Assembly: GCA_964606405.1 (NCBI GenBank)
Contig: CAZSGH010000014.1
Location: 1 to 64,000, forward strand
DNA: 64,000 nt
Direction of reading: 5' to 3'
Origin: GCA-002282575 sp964606405
Lineage (GTDB): Bacteria > Pseudomonadota > Gammaproteobacteria > Thiomicrospirales > Thiomicrospiraceae
Part shown: in pieces, positions 35,733 through 44,291 of the stretch
How positions within the stretch are numbered: position 1 is the stretch's first letter
How the letters are laid out: the number at the start of each line of letters is the position of its first letter
The notes under the pieces: model-generated
What the model was told of the DNA's origin: nothing
The model's database searches: none
Seen by the model: only the letters and a program-made list of their open reading frames with translations
Program-made: the position numbers and the translations under genes

Positions 35733-36892
35733 AAACATTCCTCCAGTTTGGGCAGCCACAAACAAAATTCGCTGCCTTCACCCAGTTTTGATATCAATGT
35801 TACTTTACCATGATGCGCTTGTGCGACCGCACGCGTCACCGCCAATCCTAATCCTGTGCCCTGAGCTCGGCTCGTATAAAATGGCTCAAAAATCTTCTCT
35901 TGTAACGCTGGCGCAATGCCAGGACCTTTATCTCGGACAACCAAACAAATCCAATCGTCTTCAATTCGGGCGCTTAAGGTAATATCAGCGGTATCTTTAA
36001 CCACGTCAATCGCATTCACAATCAGACTTTGCAACGCAGTTGTTAATGCTGCTAAATCACCACGAACCGTCGTGTCCTGAGCTAAAGGCAAAACCGTAAA
36101 ACGACTATGACTGGCAACAATGGACTGCTCCACAACCTGAGACACATGATTTAACAGTTCCGAAACATGGACACAACTACTGCCACTCTGACCGCCTTTG
36201 GCATATTGCAACATATCCGTCACTAAGTTTTCCAGATGACGTAAGCGCGCCAAAATCTTATCATTCATTTCTTGACGTTTTTGCTCGGGCAAATTAGGCA
36301 AGTTCAACTGAGAGGCATAGAGCAGCGCAGCCGCCAAAGGCGTGCGAATTTGATGAGCCAAAGAAGCAGCCATCTCACCCATACTCCGTAAGCGCTGATG
36401 CTGACTGAGTTTGCTCGCCAAATTGCGTTGCTCGGTCACATCCATCAGCAACACGATCTTACCTAAGGCTTTATCTAATGCCGTTTCCGAAACACTTAAA
36501 ATACGGCCATTAGCAAACAACCAATCTCCCGTCACTTCGCCAGATTGCGCCAACCCTGCCAGCACACCTTGCCAAGAGCGTCCGACCACCTGAGCATCTA
36601 ACCACTGAACAGCTGTCGCATTCGCTTCAGTAATGCGTCCCATCTGATCGATAACCAATACCGCTGCAGGCAATAGCGTCAATAAGCGTGCTAAACGATC
36701 AGCGACACGCTCTTTTTCTGCCAACTGTAACAATCGCTCACTTCTCGCCTGAGCCAACTCCTGCGTCAACTCGACAACTTGACCTTGCAAACGCTCATAA
36801 GCATCTGCCAACTGAGCAGAGGTGGTATTAAATAAGGCAAAAGCCTCTTCTAATTCACGCAAGCGCCCACGTTCAGCTTCGGATAAACTCAT
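35729..36892 (-). CDS. fleS: Flagellar sensor histidine kinase FleS (FlrB)
   Basis: FleS is the cytoplasmic kinase partner of FleR. The 387-aa product has an N-terminal coiled coil (1-65), a PAS domain (about 66-155), a HisKA domain with HQIRTPLAAALLY (His near 180) and an HATPase domain (N-box VNAIDVVKDTA, G-boxes DKGPGIAP and GTGLGLAV). No membrane segment is seen, as expected for this family. It lies 2 bases after fleQ. Confidence 0.93.
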   Translation of the reverse strand: MSLSEAERGRLRELEEAFALFNTTSAQLADAYERLQGQVVELTQELAQARSERLLQLAEKERVADRLARLLTLLPAAVLVIDQMGRITEANATAVQWLDAQVVGRSWQGVLAGLAQSGEVTGDWLFANGRILSVSETALDKALGKIVLLMDVTEQRNLASKLSQHQRLRSMGEMAASLAHQIRTPLAAALLYASQLNLPNLPEQKRQEMNDKILARLRHLENLVTDMLQYAKGGQSGSSCVHVSELLNHVSQVVEQSIVASHSRFTVLPLAQDTTVRGDLAALTTALQSLIVNAIDVVKDTADITLSARIEDDWICLVVRDKGPGIAPALQEKIFEPFYTSRAQGTGLGLAVTRAVAQAHHGKVTLISKLGEGSEFCLWLPKLEECL

Positions 36893-36894
36893 AA

Positions 36895-37908
36895 TTACAG
36901 GCTATCTTCGCTGCGAATGTGAAGTTTGCGCATTTTTTCGATTAAGGTCGTGCGATTCAAGCGCAACAGACGTGCTGCTTGGCTAACCACCCCATCAGAA
37001 TGCTCCAATGCGCGCAAAATGATATTTTTTTCCATATCGAGCAGATATTGCTTTAAGTCGAGACTACCATCGAAACCCGGCATCAATACCGCATCACCCA
37101 TCGCCATTGTCGATGTCATTGGTGCAATCGGCTGATATTGCTGCGGCAACATCTCTGGCGTTACTAACTTACCTGGAAATAGAATAGACAAGCGCTCTGC
37201 CAAATTACCCAACTCTCGCACATTGCCAGGCCAATCGTACTGCATCAAGGCTTCTAGCGTTTCAGCTGACAATTGCGGCATCACGCGTCCCTGATCGGTA
37301 AAACGCTTGAGCTGTGCTTCAAGCAACAACGGAATATCTTCTACGCGAGCGCGAAGCGGGGGCAGTTCTATGGGAAAAATGTTTAGACGATAAAACAGGT
37401 CTTCACGGAAAGAACCCTCATCAATACGAATGGGTAAGTCACGATGCGTTGCGGCCACAATGCGCACATCGGCAGACAAGCTTTTACTACCGCCAACGCG
37501 CTCATACACGCGCTCTTGTAGCACGCGCAACAGTTTAACTTGCATGGGCAACGGCATATCACCAATTTCATCTAAAAAAAGGGTACCGCCTTCAGCCAAC
37601 TCAAAGCGTCCTTTACGCGCGGTAATCGCACCCGTAAAAGCCCCCTTTTCATGCCCGAACAGCTCCGACTCCAACAGTTCTGCAGGAATCGCGCCACAAT
37701 TTAATGGCACAAATGCATAGGGATTACGTAGCGAGCAAAGATGAATACACTGTGCGACAACTTCTTTGCCTGTACCAGACTCGCCTAGAATTAAGACGGT
37801 TGCATCGGTTTCTGCAACTTGGCTAATCAGACTTTTAACAGCCATCATGGCAGGACTGATGCCAATTAATTGTTCAAGCGGACTCACAACACCCCCAAAA
37901 AAGCACAC
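36895..37908 (-). CDS. fleQ: FleQ/FlrA-type sigma-54 activator lacking the N-terminal domain
   Basis: This is the apparent top flagellar regulator. The AAA+ domain starts almost at the N-terminus (GESGTGKEVVA about 44-54, GAFTGAI, GTLFLDEIGDMPLPMQVKLL). The closing helix-turn-helix reads RLLRLNRTTLIEKMRKL, very close to Pseudomonas FleQ. The product is only 337 aa, or 330 if the GTG at 37887 with GGGGG upstream is used, against about 490 for FleQ. The receiver-like domain is absent. No coding frame upstream could supply it. The LFRS c-di-GMP motif before the AAA+ domain is replaced by PLEQ. Confidence 0.88.
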   Translation of the reverse strand: MCFFGGVVSPLEQLIGISPAMMAVKSLISQVAETDATVLILGESGTGKEVVAQCIHLCSLRNPYAFVPLNCGAIPAELLESELFGHEKGAFTGAITARKGRFELAEGGTLFLDEIGDMPLPMQVKLLRVLQERVYERVGGSKSLSADVRIVAATHRDLPIRIDEGSFREDLFYRLNIFPIELPPLRARVEDIPLLLEAQLKRFTDQGRVMPQLSAETLEALMQYDWPGNVRELGNLAERLSILFPGKLVTPEMLPQQYQPIAPMTSTMAMGDAVLMPGFDGSLDLKQYLLDMEKNIILRALEHSDGVVSQAARLLRLNRTTLIEKMRKLHIRSEDSL

Positions 37909-37958
37909 GTTAGCGACATAAACGCGAGACTTTATAATAATACTCTTAGATGTGGTTG

Positions 37959-37988
37959 TTTATACACTAAAAACAGGCAGCCTGTCAA
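37959..37988 (-). promoter_or_regulatory. Sigma-70 promoter and operator-like palindrome upstream of fleQ
   Basis: On the minus strand TTGACA (37983-37988) and TATAAA (37959-37964) are spaced by 18 bp, about 50 bases before the fleQ start. A perfect 13-bp palindrome ACAGGC-N-GCCTGT (37973-37985) overlaps the -35 box and spacer, where a repressor would block the polymerase. Confidence 0.72.
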
Positions 37989-38099
37989 AATATTGTCATC
38001 AAAAAAACAGCAACAATTGACATAAATTATCTTTGTGCAGCTCAAATGAATCTCGAACACCTATCCAAAGCGCATAATTATCATTGCTGTTTTACATAA

Positions 38100-38127
38100 A
38101 AAAGCCCACTATTGCTAGTGGGCTTTT
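38100..38127. terminator. Terminator downstream of htpX
   Basis: A 12-bp perfect stem AAAAGCCCACTA / TAGTGGGCTTTT with a TTGC loop has A/T tracts at both bases, so it can act on either strand. It lies 24 bases after the htpX stop. Confidence 0.9.
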
Positions 38128-38151
38128 AAAGGTATTTTTGAACCGTCCGAA

Positions 38152-39051
38152 TTAAGCCAACTTAAAGTCGTGCTTAGCTTCTAGGGCAGCAATACGCTCT
38201 TCTAGAGGTGGATGTGTGTGGAACAACATACTGAGCGTGCCCGCACTGCTGATACCAAATGCTGCCATTTGGTCAGGCAAAACGCCTGGTTGCATCGTCG
38301 ACAAACGACGCAATGCAGCGGTCATTTTTTGTGGGCTCGATAAGAAAGCACCACCTTCATCGGCATGAAACTCACGCTGACGACTGAACCAAGCTGTCAC
38401 CATGCTTGCCAAAATACCCAACACAATGTTCAGCACCAAATCAGCCACGATAAACACCCAGCTTGTACCGCCCTCTTCGTCTTCATCAGACTTAAAGAAC
38501 TGATCAACCACGTTGGCAATAATCTTCGCAAAGAAAATCACAAAGGCGTTCATTACACCTTGCAACAAGGCCATGGTTACCATGTCACCATTAGCAATAT
38601 GCGCCACTTCGTGACCGAGCACAGCTTCTACTTCATCTTGCGTCATGTTTTCTAACAAGCCTGTCGAGACAGCAACCAACGCATTGTTCTTACTCATACC
38701 TGTGGCAAAAGCGTTTGGTTCAGGACTTTCGTACATAGCCACTTCTGGCATACCAATACCTGCTTTTTGTGCCTGACGCTTGACAGTCTCAACCAACCAA
38801 CGCTCTGTTGGGGTAGATGGGTTTTCGATCACCACCGCACCAACTGATTTCTTCGCCATCCACTTCGACATCGCCAAAGAGATAAATGAACCAACAAAAC
38901 CCCACACCAAAGCAAAAATCGCTAAGCTGCCAAGATTCATGCCGCCATGACCGTCGCGCAAATTACCCACACCCAACAAGTTGAGAATAAGCATCGCAAC
39001 CGCAACAACCAGCACGTTGGTTAATAAAAATAGAAAAATACGTTTACCCAC
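38152..39051 (-). CDS. htpX: Membrane zinc metalloprotease HtpX
   Basis: HtpX is an inner-membrane M48 protease that removes damaged membrane proteins. The 299-aa product has N-terminal membrane helices (about 5-25 and 38-58), the zinc motif HEVAH (in VLGHEVAHIANGD, about 147), two further membrane helices (about 160-180 and 195-217) and a conserved C-terminal HPPLEERIAAL. It starts with GTG at 39051 behind AAGGAG. Confidence 0.97.
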   Translation of the reverse strand: MGKRIFLFLLTNVLVVAVAMLILNLLGVGNLRDGHGGMNLGSLAIFALVWGFVGSFISLAMSKWMAKKSVGAVVIENPSTPTERWLVETVKRQAQKAGIGMPEVAMYESPEPNAFATGMSKNNALVAVSTGLLENMTQDEVEAVLGHEVAHIANGDMVTMALLQGVMNAFVIFFAKIIANVVDQFFKSDEDEEGGTSWVFIVADLVLNIVLGILASMVTAWFSRQREFHADEGGAFLSSPQKMTAALRRLSTMQPGVLPDQMAAFGISSAGTLSMLFHTHPPLEERIAALEAKHDFKLA

Positions 39052-39087
39052 GGTATAACTCCTTAGTTATGATAGATTCACAGTACT

Positions 39088-39116
39088 ACTATAAGGATTA
39101 TTTATGACCTTTTCAA
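39088..39116 (-). promoter_or_regulatory. Promoter of htpX, possibly heat-shock type
   Basis: The minus strand has TTGAAA (39111-39116), a 17-bp spacer and TATAGT (39088-39093), a good sigma-70 layout. The same -35 with CCTTAT at 14-bp spacing resembles sigma-32 promoters, which would suit htpX. Confidence 0.6.
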
Positions 39117-39195
39117 GATACACAGACAATATAATCGACAAGCTACCTATGCAATACAGCAAACGAAGCTATTCCTCACTCATAAGCCATCACTT

Positions 39196-41754
39196 CTAAG
39201 CCGTTGCCACTTCTATTAGTTGCGCCAAATCTGGCATTGCTTGCGCGACAGCACTGCCACCAATAACCAAATTGCGAATCTTATCAGCAGATAAAATCAT
39301 CAGGTCAGGCGAATTAGATTCTTGCTCAGAGACCAAAAATGCAATCACGTGTTCTTGAGCGTAGCGAGCAATGGGCACAATTAACGAAACAGGAACAGAC
39401 ACAATACTCCCCAACCCATCAACCAAAATTGCGAACTTAACGCCGTTCTCTTCTACAACAATCGCTTGCTGATGATGATGTAACGTTTCACCTAAATAGG
39501 AAGATAAGTCAATCACAGGAATAGCCTGACCGTGATATTTGATATAACCAGAAAATAATGAGTTTGCCACGGCGACTCTTGCCATCAACTGCACATCAAC
39601 AGATTCAACAACCGACGCCACAAATAAGCCAAAACGTTGTTGACCAATAACAAAGGTGGCAACTTCTTTTTTGTCGCCCTGAGCCTTAAAATTAAGAGTC
39701 GTCTCCGCTTTCAGGCTTTCATTCTCTTCTTCACCAATCAAACCACCAATACGTTTAAACATGGCGGCATAAACAACCTGCTGATAGACATCACCAGCTC
39801 CCTTAAATTCTCGATAGCCAGTAGATTGCGTAACACCGACAGCATAACGACCATAACCACAAGACAAAATAGCACTACCTTGATCTTGCGCTAGCGTCAT
39901 GTCTACGGGTAAAAACGCACCAACTTCTAACGTTGGATGGGTTGTCGAAATGATGCGTTGCTGACCATCATAAAAAGTGGCAAAGGCTTCATGACCGTGC
40001 CCATCAGGCGCTGCATCTGCCAACATCGCAGCAAACTGGGGCTGTGCATCGAAAACAAGCCCAATGCCACCCACCGCTCGGTTCATATCGTCTGGATGCA
40101 TAATAGCGGCAGCATAAATATACGTGGACTGATCGCCATAAAGTGGCGTAGGTTCAAAATCAGACACCACATAGTGTTGACTATCGGTTAAGCTCAGACT
40201 GGATTTAACCCAAGAAGTGAATAATGTTTTGCCTACAAACGATGTTAATGCGTCCTGTGAAACAGCAACAACAACCCCGTTTAAATCATAAACAATCAAG
40301 CCTGTATAGACCGTATACAGCTGATTAATATAAGATAAAACCTGTGAAATATGATTTTGATCTTCTAAAGAAATGCTTTCTTTTGCCAATGCCTGACGAA
40401 AAACATCGGTCAATGCCCACCAACGACAGTCATTGGCTCGCTCGTACAAGTTACGATCCATAATATTAACCGCTAATGATGCCAAAAAGCGGTTATTTTC
40501 TAAGGTAGCCCCGATGACGGTTTGGTATAAATTTTCGATTGCACTAGAAAAAACAGCTTTTGTTTTTAACCCTGTCTGACTCACTTCGTTAAGCAAGGCT
40601 CGACCGAACCCTGAGTCTCGCTCATTGCGTGCTTGCTTAATATTACCATTCCAAACAGAACGATTTAAGCGTTCTTGAATAGAATCCGCTTGCACGGGAA
40701 TGTTCAGTAATGTATCAGAAAAGATATCCAATCCATCAACAGAGGGCATATCAATCAGTGTACTTTGTTCCTGTTCAAAGACAGAATCCAATGGAACCAT
40801 AACATGCCCCATCCAACCTTGCCCCCAATAGCCCTGATAACCCTTTCCCTTGCGCATGACCGACAAATAATGACGCCCTGCAAAACGCTGTAAGCTCGCA
40901 GACGTTTGAGATACCCCTCGCATCACAGAACCAATCGGAACTTGTATCGGATCATGACTGGCGATCACCCGCCCCTTTTCATCGGTCAAAACCATAACCG
41001 CCCAATCATCATCATCCAATTCAGCAAAAATTCGTGCACATTCATCCTGAAAATCAAAACACAAACACAGCACACCTAATGCTTCACCAGCTTCATCGGT
41101 AATACGATAGGCATAAATCAGCGGCTGTGAAACATGCGGCAACAAGTCGGTTGGACGAAACACCTCAACATAGGGCGAATTGGTCAGCAAGGCTTCCTGA
41201 ATAAACGCATCTTGACTTTGGACAACACCTGTTTCAATCAATTGAAACAGCACTTCCCCTGTAGGCGACAATAAAAATACATTGTTATAAACCGAATATT
41301 TAGCAACATAAGCCTGCAAACGTTGCTGCATTTTTTGTGAATAACTTTCACGCAATAAACGATGCGTCGAACCATAGCGATTCTGCCATTGTGGCGCGAT
41401 ACGCATAAAATCACGAATAATATCATCAGTCGCCAAAAAGCCTATGTCCGCTGTACGTTCAAACAAGTTACGCAACATCATATCGACAGAAACAGAAGCT
41501 TTCATTTTTAGCCCGTCTTCGACACGCTGATAATGTTCTCGCGCCAACTGATTAATTAAAGACTGACTGAGTGCAAAAAAGGACTCACGCGTGTTACCCA
41601 TTTCACTACCAACACCAGACAACTGTCCTAACAATGCCAAATTATCCCACACTGCTTGCAACTGAGATAATGACTCTCGATAAGTGTCCACCTGCGGCAT
41701 ATAACGAACCAAAGCACCGACATCATCGTCTAATTTCATGCCTTTGTATTCCAT
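39196..41754 (-). CDS. Soluble tandem Cache-like sensor fused to a CheW domain
   Basis: The start at 41754 has GGAG six bases upstream, giving 852 aa. Two homologous modules are visible. Each begins with a helical signature (RNLFERTADIGFLATDD at about 95 and RNLYERANDCRWWALTD at about 434) and continues into a Cache/PDC-like ligand fold (YAYRITDEAGEALGVLCLCFDF and YAAAIMHPDDMNRAVGGIGLVFD). The last 150 residues are a CheW-like domain (FVIGQQRFGLFVASV, PVIDLSSYLG, FAILVDGLGSIVSV). No signal peptide or membrane helix is seen, so it should be cytosolic. It may feed a ligand signal directly into receptor-kinase arrays. Such fusions exist, but I know of no assigned function. Confidence 0.82.
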   Translation of the reverse strand: MEYKGMKLDDDVGALVRYMPQVDTYRESLSQLQAVWDNLALLGQLSGVGSEMGNTRESFFALSQSLINQLAREHYQRVEDGLKMKASVSVDMMLRNLFERTADIGFLATDDIIRDFMRIAPQWQNRYGSTHRLLRESYSQKMQQRLQAYVAKYSVYNNVFLLSPTGEVLFQLIETGVVQSQDAFIQEALLTNSPYVEVFRPTDLLPHVSQPLIYAYRITDEAGEALGVLCLCFDFQDECARIFAELDDDDWAVMVLTDEKGRVIASHDPIQVPIGSVMRGVSQTSASLQRFAGRHYLSVMRKGKGYQGYWGQGWMGHVMVPLDSVFEQEQSTLIDMPSVDGLDIFSDTLLNIPVQADSIQERLNRSVWNGNIKQARNERDSGFGRALLNEVSQTGLKTKAVFSSAIENLYQTVIGATLENNRFLASLAVNIMDRNLYERANDCRWWALTDVFRQALAKESISLEDQNHISQVLSYINQLYTVYTGLIVYDLNGVVVAVSQDALTSFVGKTLFTSWVKSSLSLTDSQHYVVSDFEPTPLYGDQSTYIYAAAIMHPDDMNRAVGGIGLVFDAQPQFAAMLADAAPDGHGHEAFATFYDGQQRIISTTHPTLEVGAFLPVDMTLAQDQGSAILSCGYGRYAVGVTQSTGYREFKGAGDVYQQVVYAAMFKRIGGLIGEEENESLKAETTLNFKAQGDKKEVATFVIGQQRFGLFVASVVESVDVQLMARVAVANSLFSGYIKYHGQAIPVIDLSSYLGETLHHHQQAIVVEENGVKFAILVDGLGSIVSVPVSLIVPIARYAQEHVIAFLVSEQESNSPDLMILSADKIRNLVIGGSAVAQAMPDLAQLIEVATA

Positions 41755-41769
41755 AGCAAACTCCAAAAA

Positions 41770-41784
41770 GCACCATTTTGGTGC
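41770..41784 (-). promoter_or_regulatory. Terminator-like hairpin just before the Cache-CheW gene
   Basis: GCACCA-AAA-TGGTGC on the minus strand is followed directly by CTTTTTGGAG, whose GGAG is the ribosome site of the gene at 41754. The hairpin plus T-run could attenuate transcription, or affect ribosome access. Stem length is only 6 bp. Confidence 0.4.
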
Positions 41785-41921
41785 CTATATTTTTAATTTT
41801 TGATTTTTTTATAGGTTTTCGACTCTTTTTGGGTCATTTAATCCTACATTAGAAAACATAGCACTTTTTATGCCGTATTTTTTTCAAAACAAAAACCACT
41901 AACGGAAAAGGCTGCATGAAA

Positions 41922-41939
41922 ACGTGATGAGAATCACTT
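41922..41939. promoter_or_regulatory. CRP/FNR-family operator candidate
   Basis: The sequence CGTGATGAGAATCACTT contains GTGA-N6-TCAC, the core of a CRP site, and equally GTGAT-N4-ATCAC, between the CRP and FNR patterns. It lies about 170 bases upstream of the Cache-CheW gene in a 332-bp intergenic region. The remaining 41790-41920 is very AT-rich with no clear gene. Confidence 0.45.
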
Positions 41940-41944
41940 AGACT

Positions 41945-42083
41945 AGGCAAAAATGCACGAAAAAAAGCTGGGGAACGGATGCACATTTTTAGCCTGCCAT
42001 CTATTGATAACGCACCTTCAACCAAAAAAAAACAAGTTAGGAAGTCTGAAAAAAGGCGAAAGCCGTATTTTTCAGACCTTCCC
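41945..42083 (+). repeat. Dispersed intergenic repeat, diverged copy
   Basis: The right half is recognisable: CACCTTCAACC, AAAAAAAAACAAGTTAGGAAG, TCTGAAAAAAGGCGAAAGCC and GTATTTTTCAGACCTTCCC, forming a hairpin of TCTGAAAAA with TTTTTCAGA. The left half is weak. It ends 3 bases from the stop codon of the CbiM-like gene. Confidence 0.6.
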
Positions 42084-42086
42084 TAA

Positions 42087-42755
42087 TCACTTCCCCTTAA
42101 TATACTGCTCATCTGTAAACGTACTCACCCATTCCACACGATTGACAATTAAAATGGTCATGATGAAACCGTTTAAAAACGCCTCTGGGGCTGCCATCAT
42201 CGGCAGCATGGGCAAAAACTGATAGGATAGTCTAGCCCAACTAATCACATCGCCCCATACAAGTACAGCACTGAGTAACATCACCGAAACAATCATCGAC
42301 AAAGCGCCGACCAAAAAAGCATTTAAAAAGGTATAGACAAAAAAATGTCGGGGCAAGTGACGATAAGACAACAGTAAAGCAACCCATGTTACCGCTATGG
42401 GGACAGCAGCCAAGGTGATAAAATTAGCACCCCAAGCATCCCATCCAGCACCACCCAGAAATGTGAGCATACTAATCACCAAAGCAAACAACAGCAGTGC
42501 AAACTGCCAACCGAACATAAGCGTAATAACCGTTGCACCTAAAAAGTGAAACCCAAGACCTGGACCTATCGAAGCCTTAACACTCCAAATGGCATAAATA
42601 AGAATCGTAGCAACACCAAAAACACGTTGCGCAACCGCATCACCCTTTACTTTATGCCAAGGTGCTGTTTTAAGCGCCCAAGCTAAAACCAGTATGGCAA
42701 CAATCCATAAGGATACAGCCCAACTGTTTGCCAAAACCCCATAAGGGATATTCAT
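42087..42755 (-). CDS. CbiM-like energy-coupling factor permease
   Basis: The 222-aa protein has about six membrane helices and resembles the CbiM/CbiL-type substrate-specific component of ECF transporters for cobalt or nickel. Supporting motifs are MNIPYGVL at the N-terminus, the histidine-containing helix GPGLGFHFLGATVITLMFG, and PMMAAPEAFLNGFIMTILIV at the end. CbiM usually opens with an MHI-type metal site. Here the N-terminus is MNI, so metal binding may differ. No cbiN, cbiQ or cbiO is adjacent, so it would need distant partners. No cobalamin riboswitch is visible upstream. Confidence 0.75.
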   Translation of the reverse strand: MNIPYGVLANSWAVSLWIVAILVLAWALKTAPWHKVKGDAVAQRVFGVATILIYAIWSVKASIGPGLGFHFLGATVITLMFGWQFALLLFALVISMLTFLGGAGWDAWGANFITLAAVPIAVTWVALLLSYRHLPRHFFVYTFLNAFLVGALSMIVSVMLLSAVLVWGDVISWARLSYQFLPMLPMMAAPEAFLNGFIMTILIVNRVEWVSTFTDEQYIKGK

Positions 42756-42789
42756 AATAACTCACACCCAAATTCGTATAAAATAAGCA

Positions 42790-42937
42790 ACCTATAAATA
42801 AAAAATAAGCGAAGCGCATTTTTTATTTATAGGTTACAAGTTTATTTTTAGCTGAAGGAAGGGGTTAGTCAATGAGCGAGATGCTCATTTTTCGCGCCCC
42901 TTCCTCCAGAGCTCCTACCCATTGGTTTTTTAGATGC
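42790..42937 (-). repeat. Dispersed intergenic repeat, well-preserved inverted copy
   Basis: The outer hairpin is long: ACCTATAAATAAAAAA, then TAAGCGAAGCGCA, then TTTTTTATTTATAGGT. Next come CAAGTTTATTTTTAGCTGAA, GGAAGGGG, a short spacer with GAGCGAGATGCTC, and CCCCTTCCTCCAGAGCTCC, TACCCATTGG, TTTTTTAGA. It fills the gap between two divergent genes. Confidence 0.85.
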
Positions 42938-42980
42938 ACCCAATGGTTGTCATTATAACGAAACACGGAAAAACAAAACC

Positions 42981-43394
42981 ATGCGCCTTTTTTTATGGGT
43001 CAACGCGGCTTTTATTTATGATCTATTGATTCTAATGGCATTAAGCCTCGTATTGTCGGCACTATTTACAACTATTGCTGGCGAAGGATTTTACCAATAT
43101 GAAGTGTGGCGCAGCTTGTTTCAATTCACTTGGGTGACAATGGTTACCGGCTATTATGCTTATAGTTGGAAAAAAAGCGGTCAGACGATTGGCATGAAAG
43201 CATGGCGACTACGCGTTAACAATCAAGACAACACCCCATTAACAAACAAGGATGTTCTGACACGTTTAGCCGCTGCGACGCTCAATATTTTTTTACTCAA
43301 TTTGGGCTGGTTAGGCTACTTAGGCAAGTCGGGGTTGAGTTTAACCGACAAACTTTCGGCGACACGCATAGAGCGCATCGAAAAAAACAGTTAA
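42981..43394 (+). CDS. RDD family membrane protein
   Basis: The 137-aa protein has an N-terminal membrane segment with AFIYDLLILMAL (the usual RDD aspartate), a second and a third hydrophobic segment, and the family motif GQTIGMKAWRLRV followed by SLTDKLSATRI. RDD proteins are small membrane proteins of mostly unknown function; some act as ion or proton antiporters. It is 37 bases upstream of serB and probably co-transcribed. Confidence 0.87.
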   Translation: MRLFLWVNAAFIYDLLILMALSLVLSALFTTIAGEGFYQYEVWRSLFQFTWVTMVTGYYAYSWKKSGQTIGMKAWRLRVNNQDNTPLTNKDVLTRLAAATLNIFLLNLGWLGYLGKSGLSLTDKLSATRIERIEKNS

Positions 43395-43431
43395 AATAGG
43401 AGAATCGCACTTAAATTAACGGGAATATCCG

Positions 43432-44268
43432 ATGGCAACCCTAATCATTCATCGTCACAGCTTAACCCACACCGAGCAGACTTTGCTCGAAACAACCTTT
43501 GGCTCTGCACCCATTGCTGTTGCGCAACATTATCGTTTGGAGCTGGAAGAAACCCCAAGCATCGAAACCTTAACGAGCGTTCGCTCTGCTCATCCGTGGG
43601 ATATTAATGTCTTGCCAGAAGGCTTTGAAGGCTCGGATATTCGCCTAATTATTTCCGATATGGACTCAACCCTTATTAATATCGAGTGTATCGATGAAAT
43701 TGGTGCGCACCTAGGCATTAAAGACAAAATCGCTCATATTACAGAAGCGGCGATGCGTGGTGAGTTAAACTTTGAGCAGTCGCTCACACAACGCGTTGGC
43801 TTATTGGCAGGAACCCCCTTACATGCCCTCGAAACGGTTTACAACGAACGCTTAGCTCTCAACGAGGGAGCAGAGAGTTTAATTGCTGGCTTAAAAGCGC
43901 GCGATATTAAATTTGCACTGGTATCGGGCGGTTTTACCTTTTTTACTGACAGACTAAAAGAACGCTTGGCGCTTGATTTTACACGCGCTAACGTATTGGA
44001 TTTTGATCCAAATGCACACACCACAGGACATATTATTGGCGAGATTATCGGCGCTGAAGCTAAGCGCGAGTTTTTATGTGAACTGTGCGACACACTCGGC
44101 ATTGGCGCAAACCAGGCAATTGCCGTCGGTGACGGCGCCAACGACTTGCGCATGATGCAAGATGCTGGCTTATCGGTTGCCTACCATGCCAAGCCTACGG
44201 TGCAAGCAGCAGCAGATACAGCACTCAATCATCGCGGTTTAGATGCCATGTTAGATTTTTTAGTTTAG
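43432..44268 (+). CDS. serB: Phosphoserine phosphatase SerB
   Basis: SerB catalyses the last step of serine biosynthesis (O-phosphoserine to serine). The 278-aa product has an N-terminal regulatory-like region (1-70) and a HAD phosphatase domain: DMDSTLINIECIDEIG (nucleophile DxD near residue 82), the SGGF motif near 174 and GDGANDLRMM. Conserved residues for substrate binding (E in IECIDE, R in MRGEL) are present. Confidence 0.97.
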   Translation: MATLIIHRHSLTHTEQTLLETTFGSAPIAVAQHYRLELEETPSIETLTSVRSAHPWDINVLPEGFEGSDIRLIISDMDSTLINIECIDEIGAHLGIKDKIAHITEAAMRGELNFEQSLTQRVGLLAGTPLHALETVYNERLALNEGAESLIAGLKARDIKFALVSGGFTFFTDRLKERLALDFTRANVLDFDPNAHTTGHIIGEIIGAEAKREFLCELCDTLGIGANQAIAVGDGANDLRMMQDAGLSVAYHAKPTVQAAADTALNHRGLDAMLDFLV

Positions 44269-44291
44269 GTAAGTTTTAAAGACCCGCCTTC

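Noticed and set aside
42755..42980. Cobalamin riboswitch before the CbiM-like gene
   Set aside because: The upstream region is filled by a dispersed repeat; no B12-box pattern was seen.
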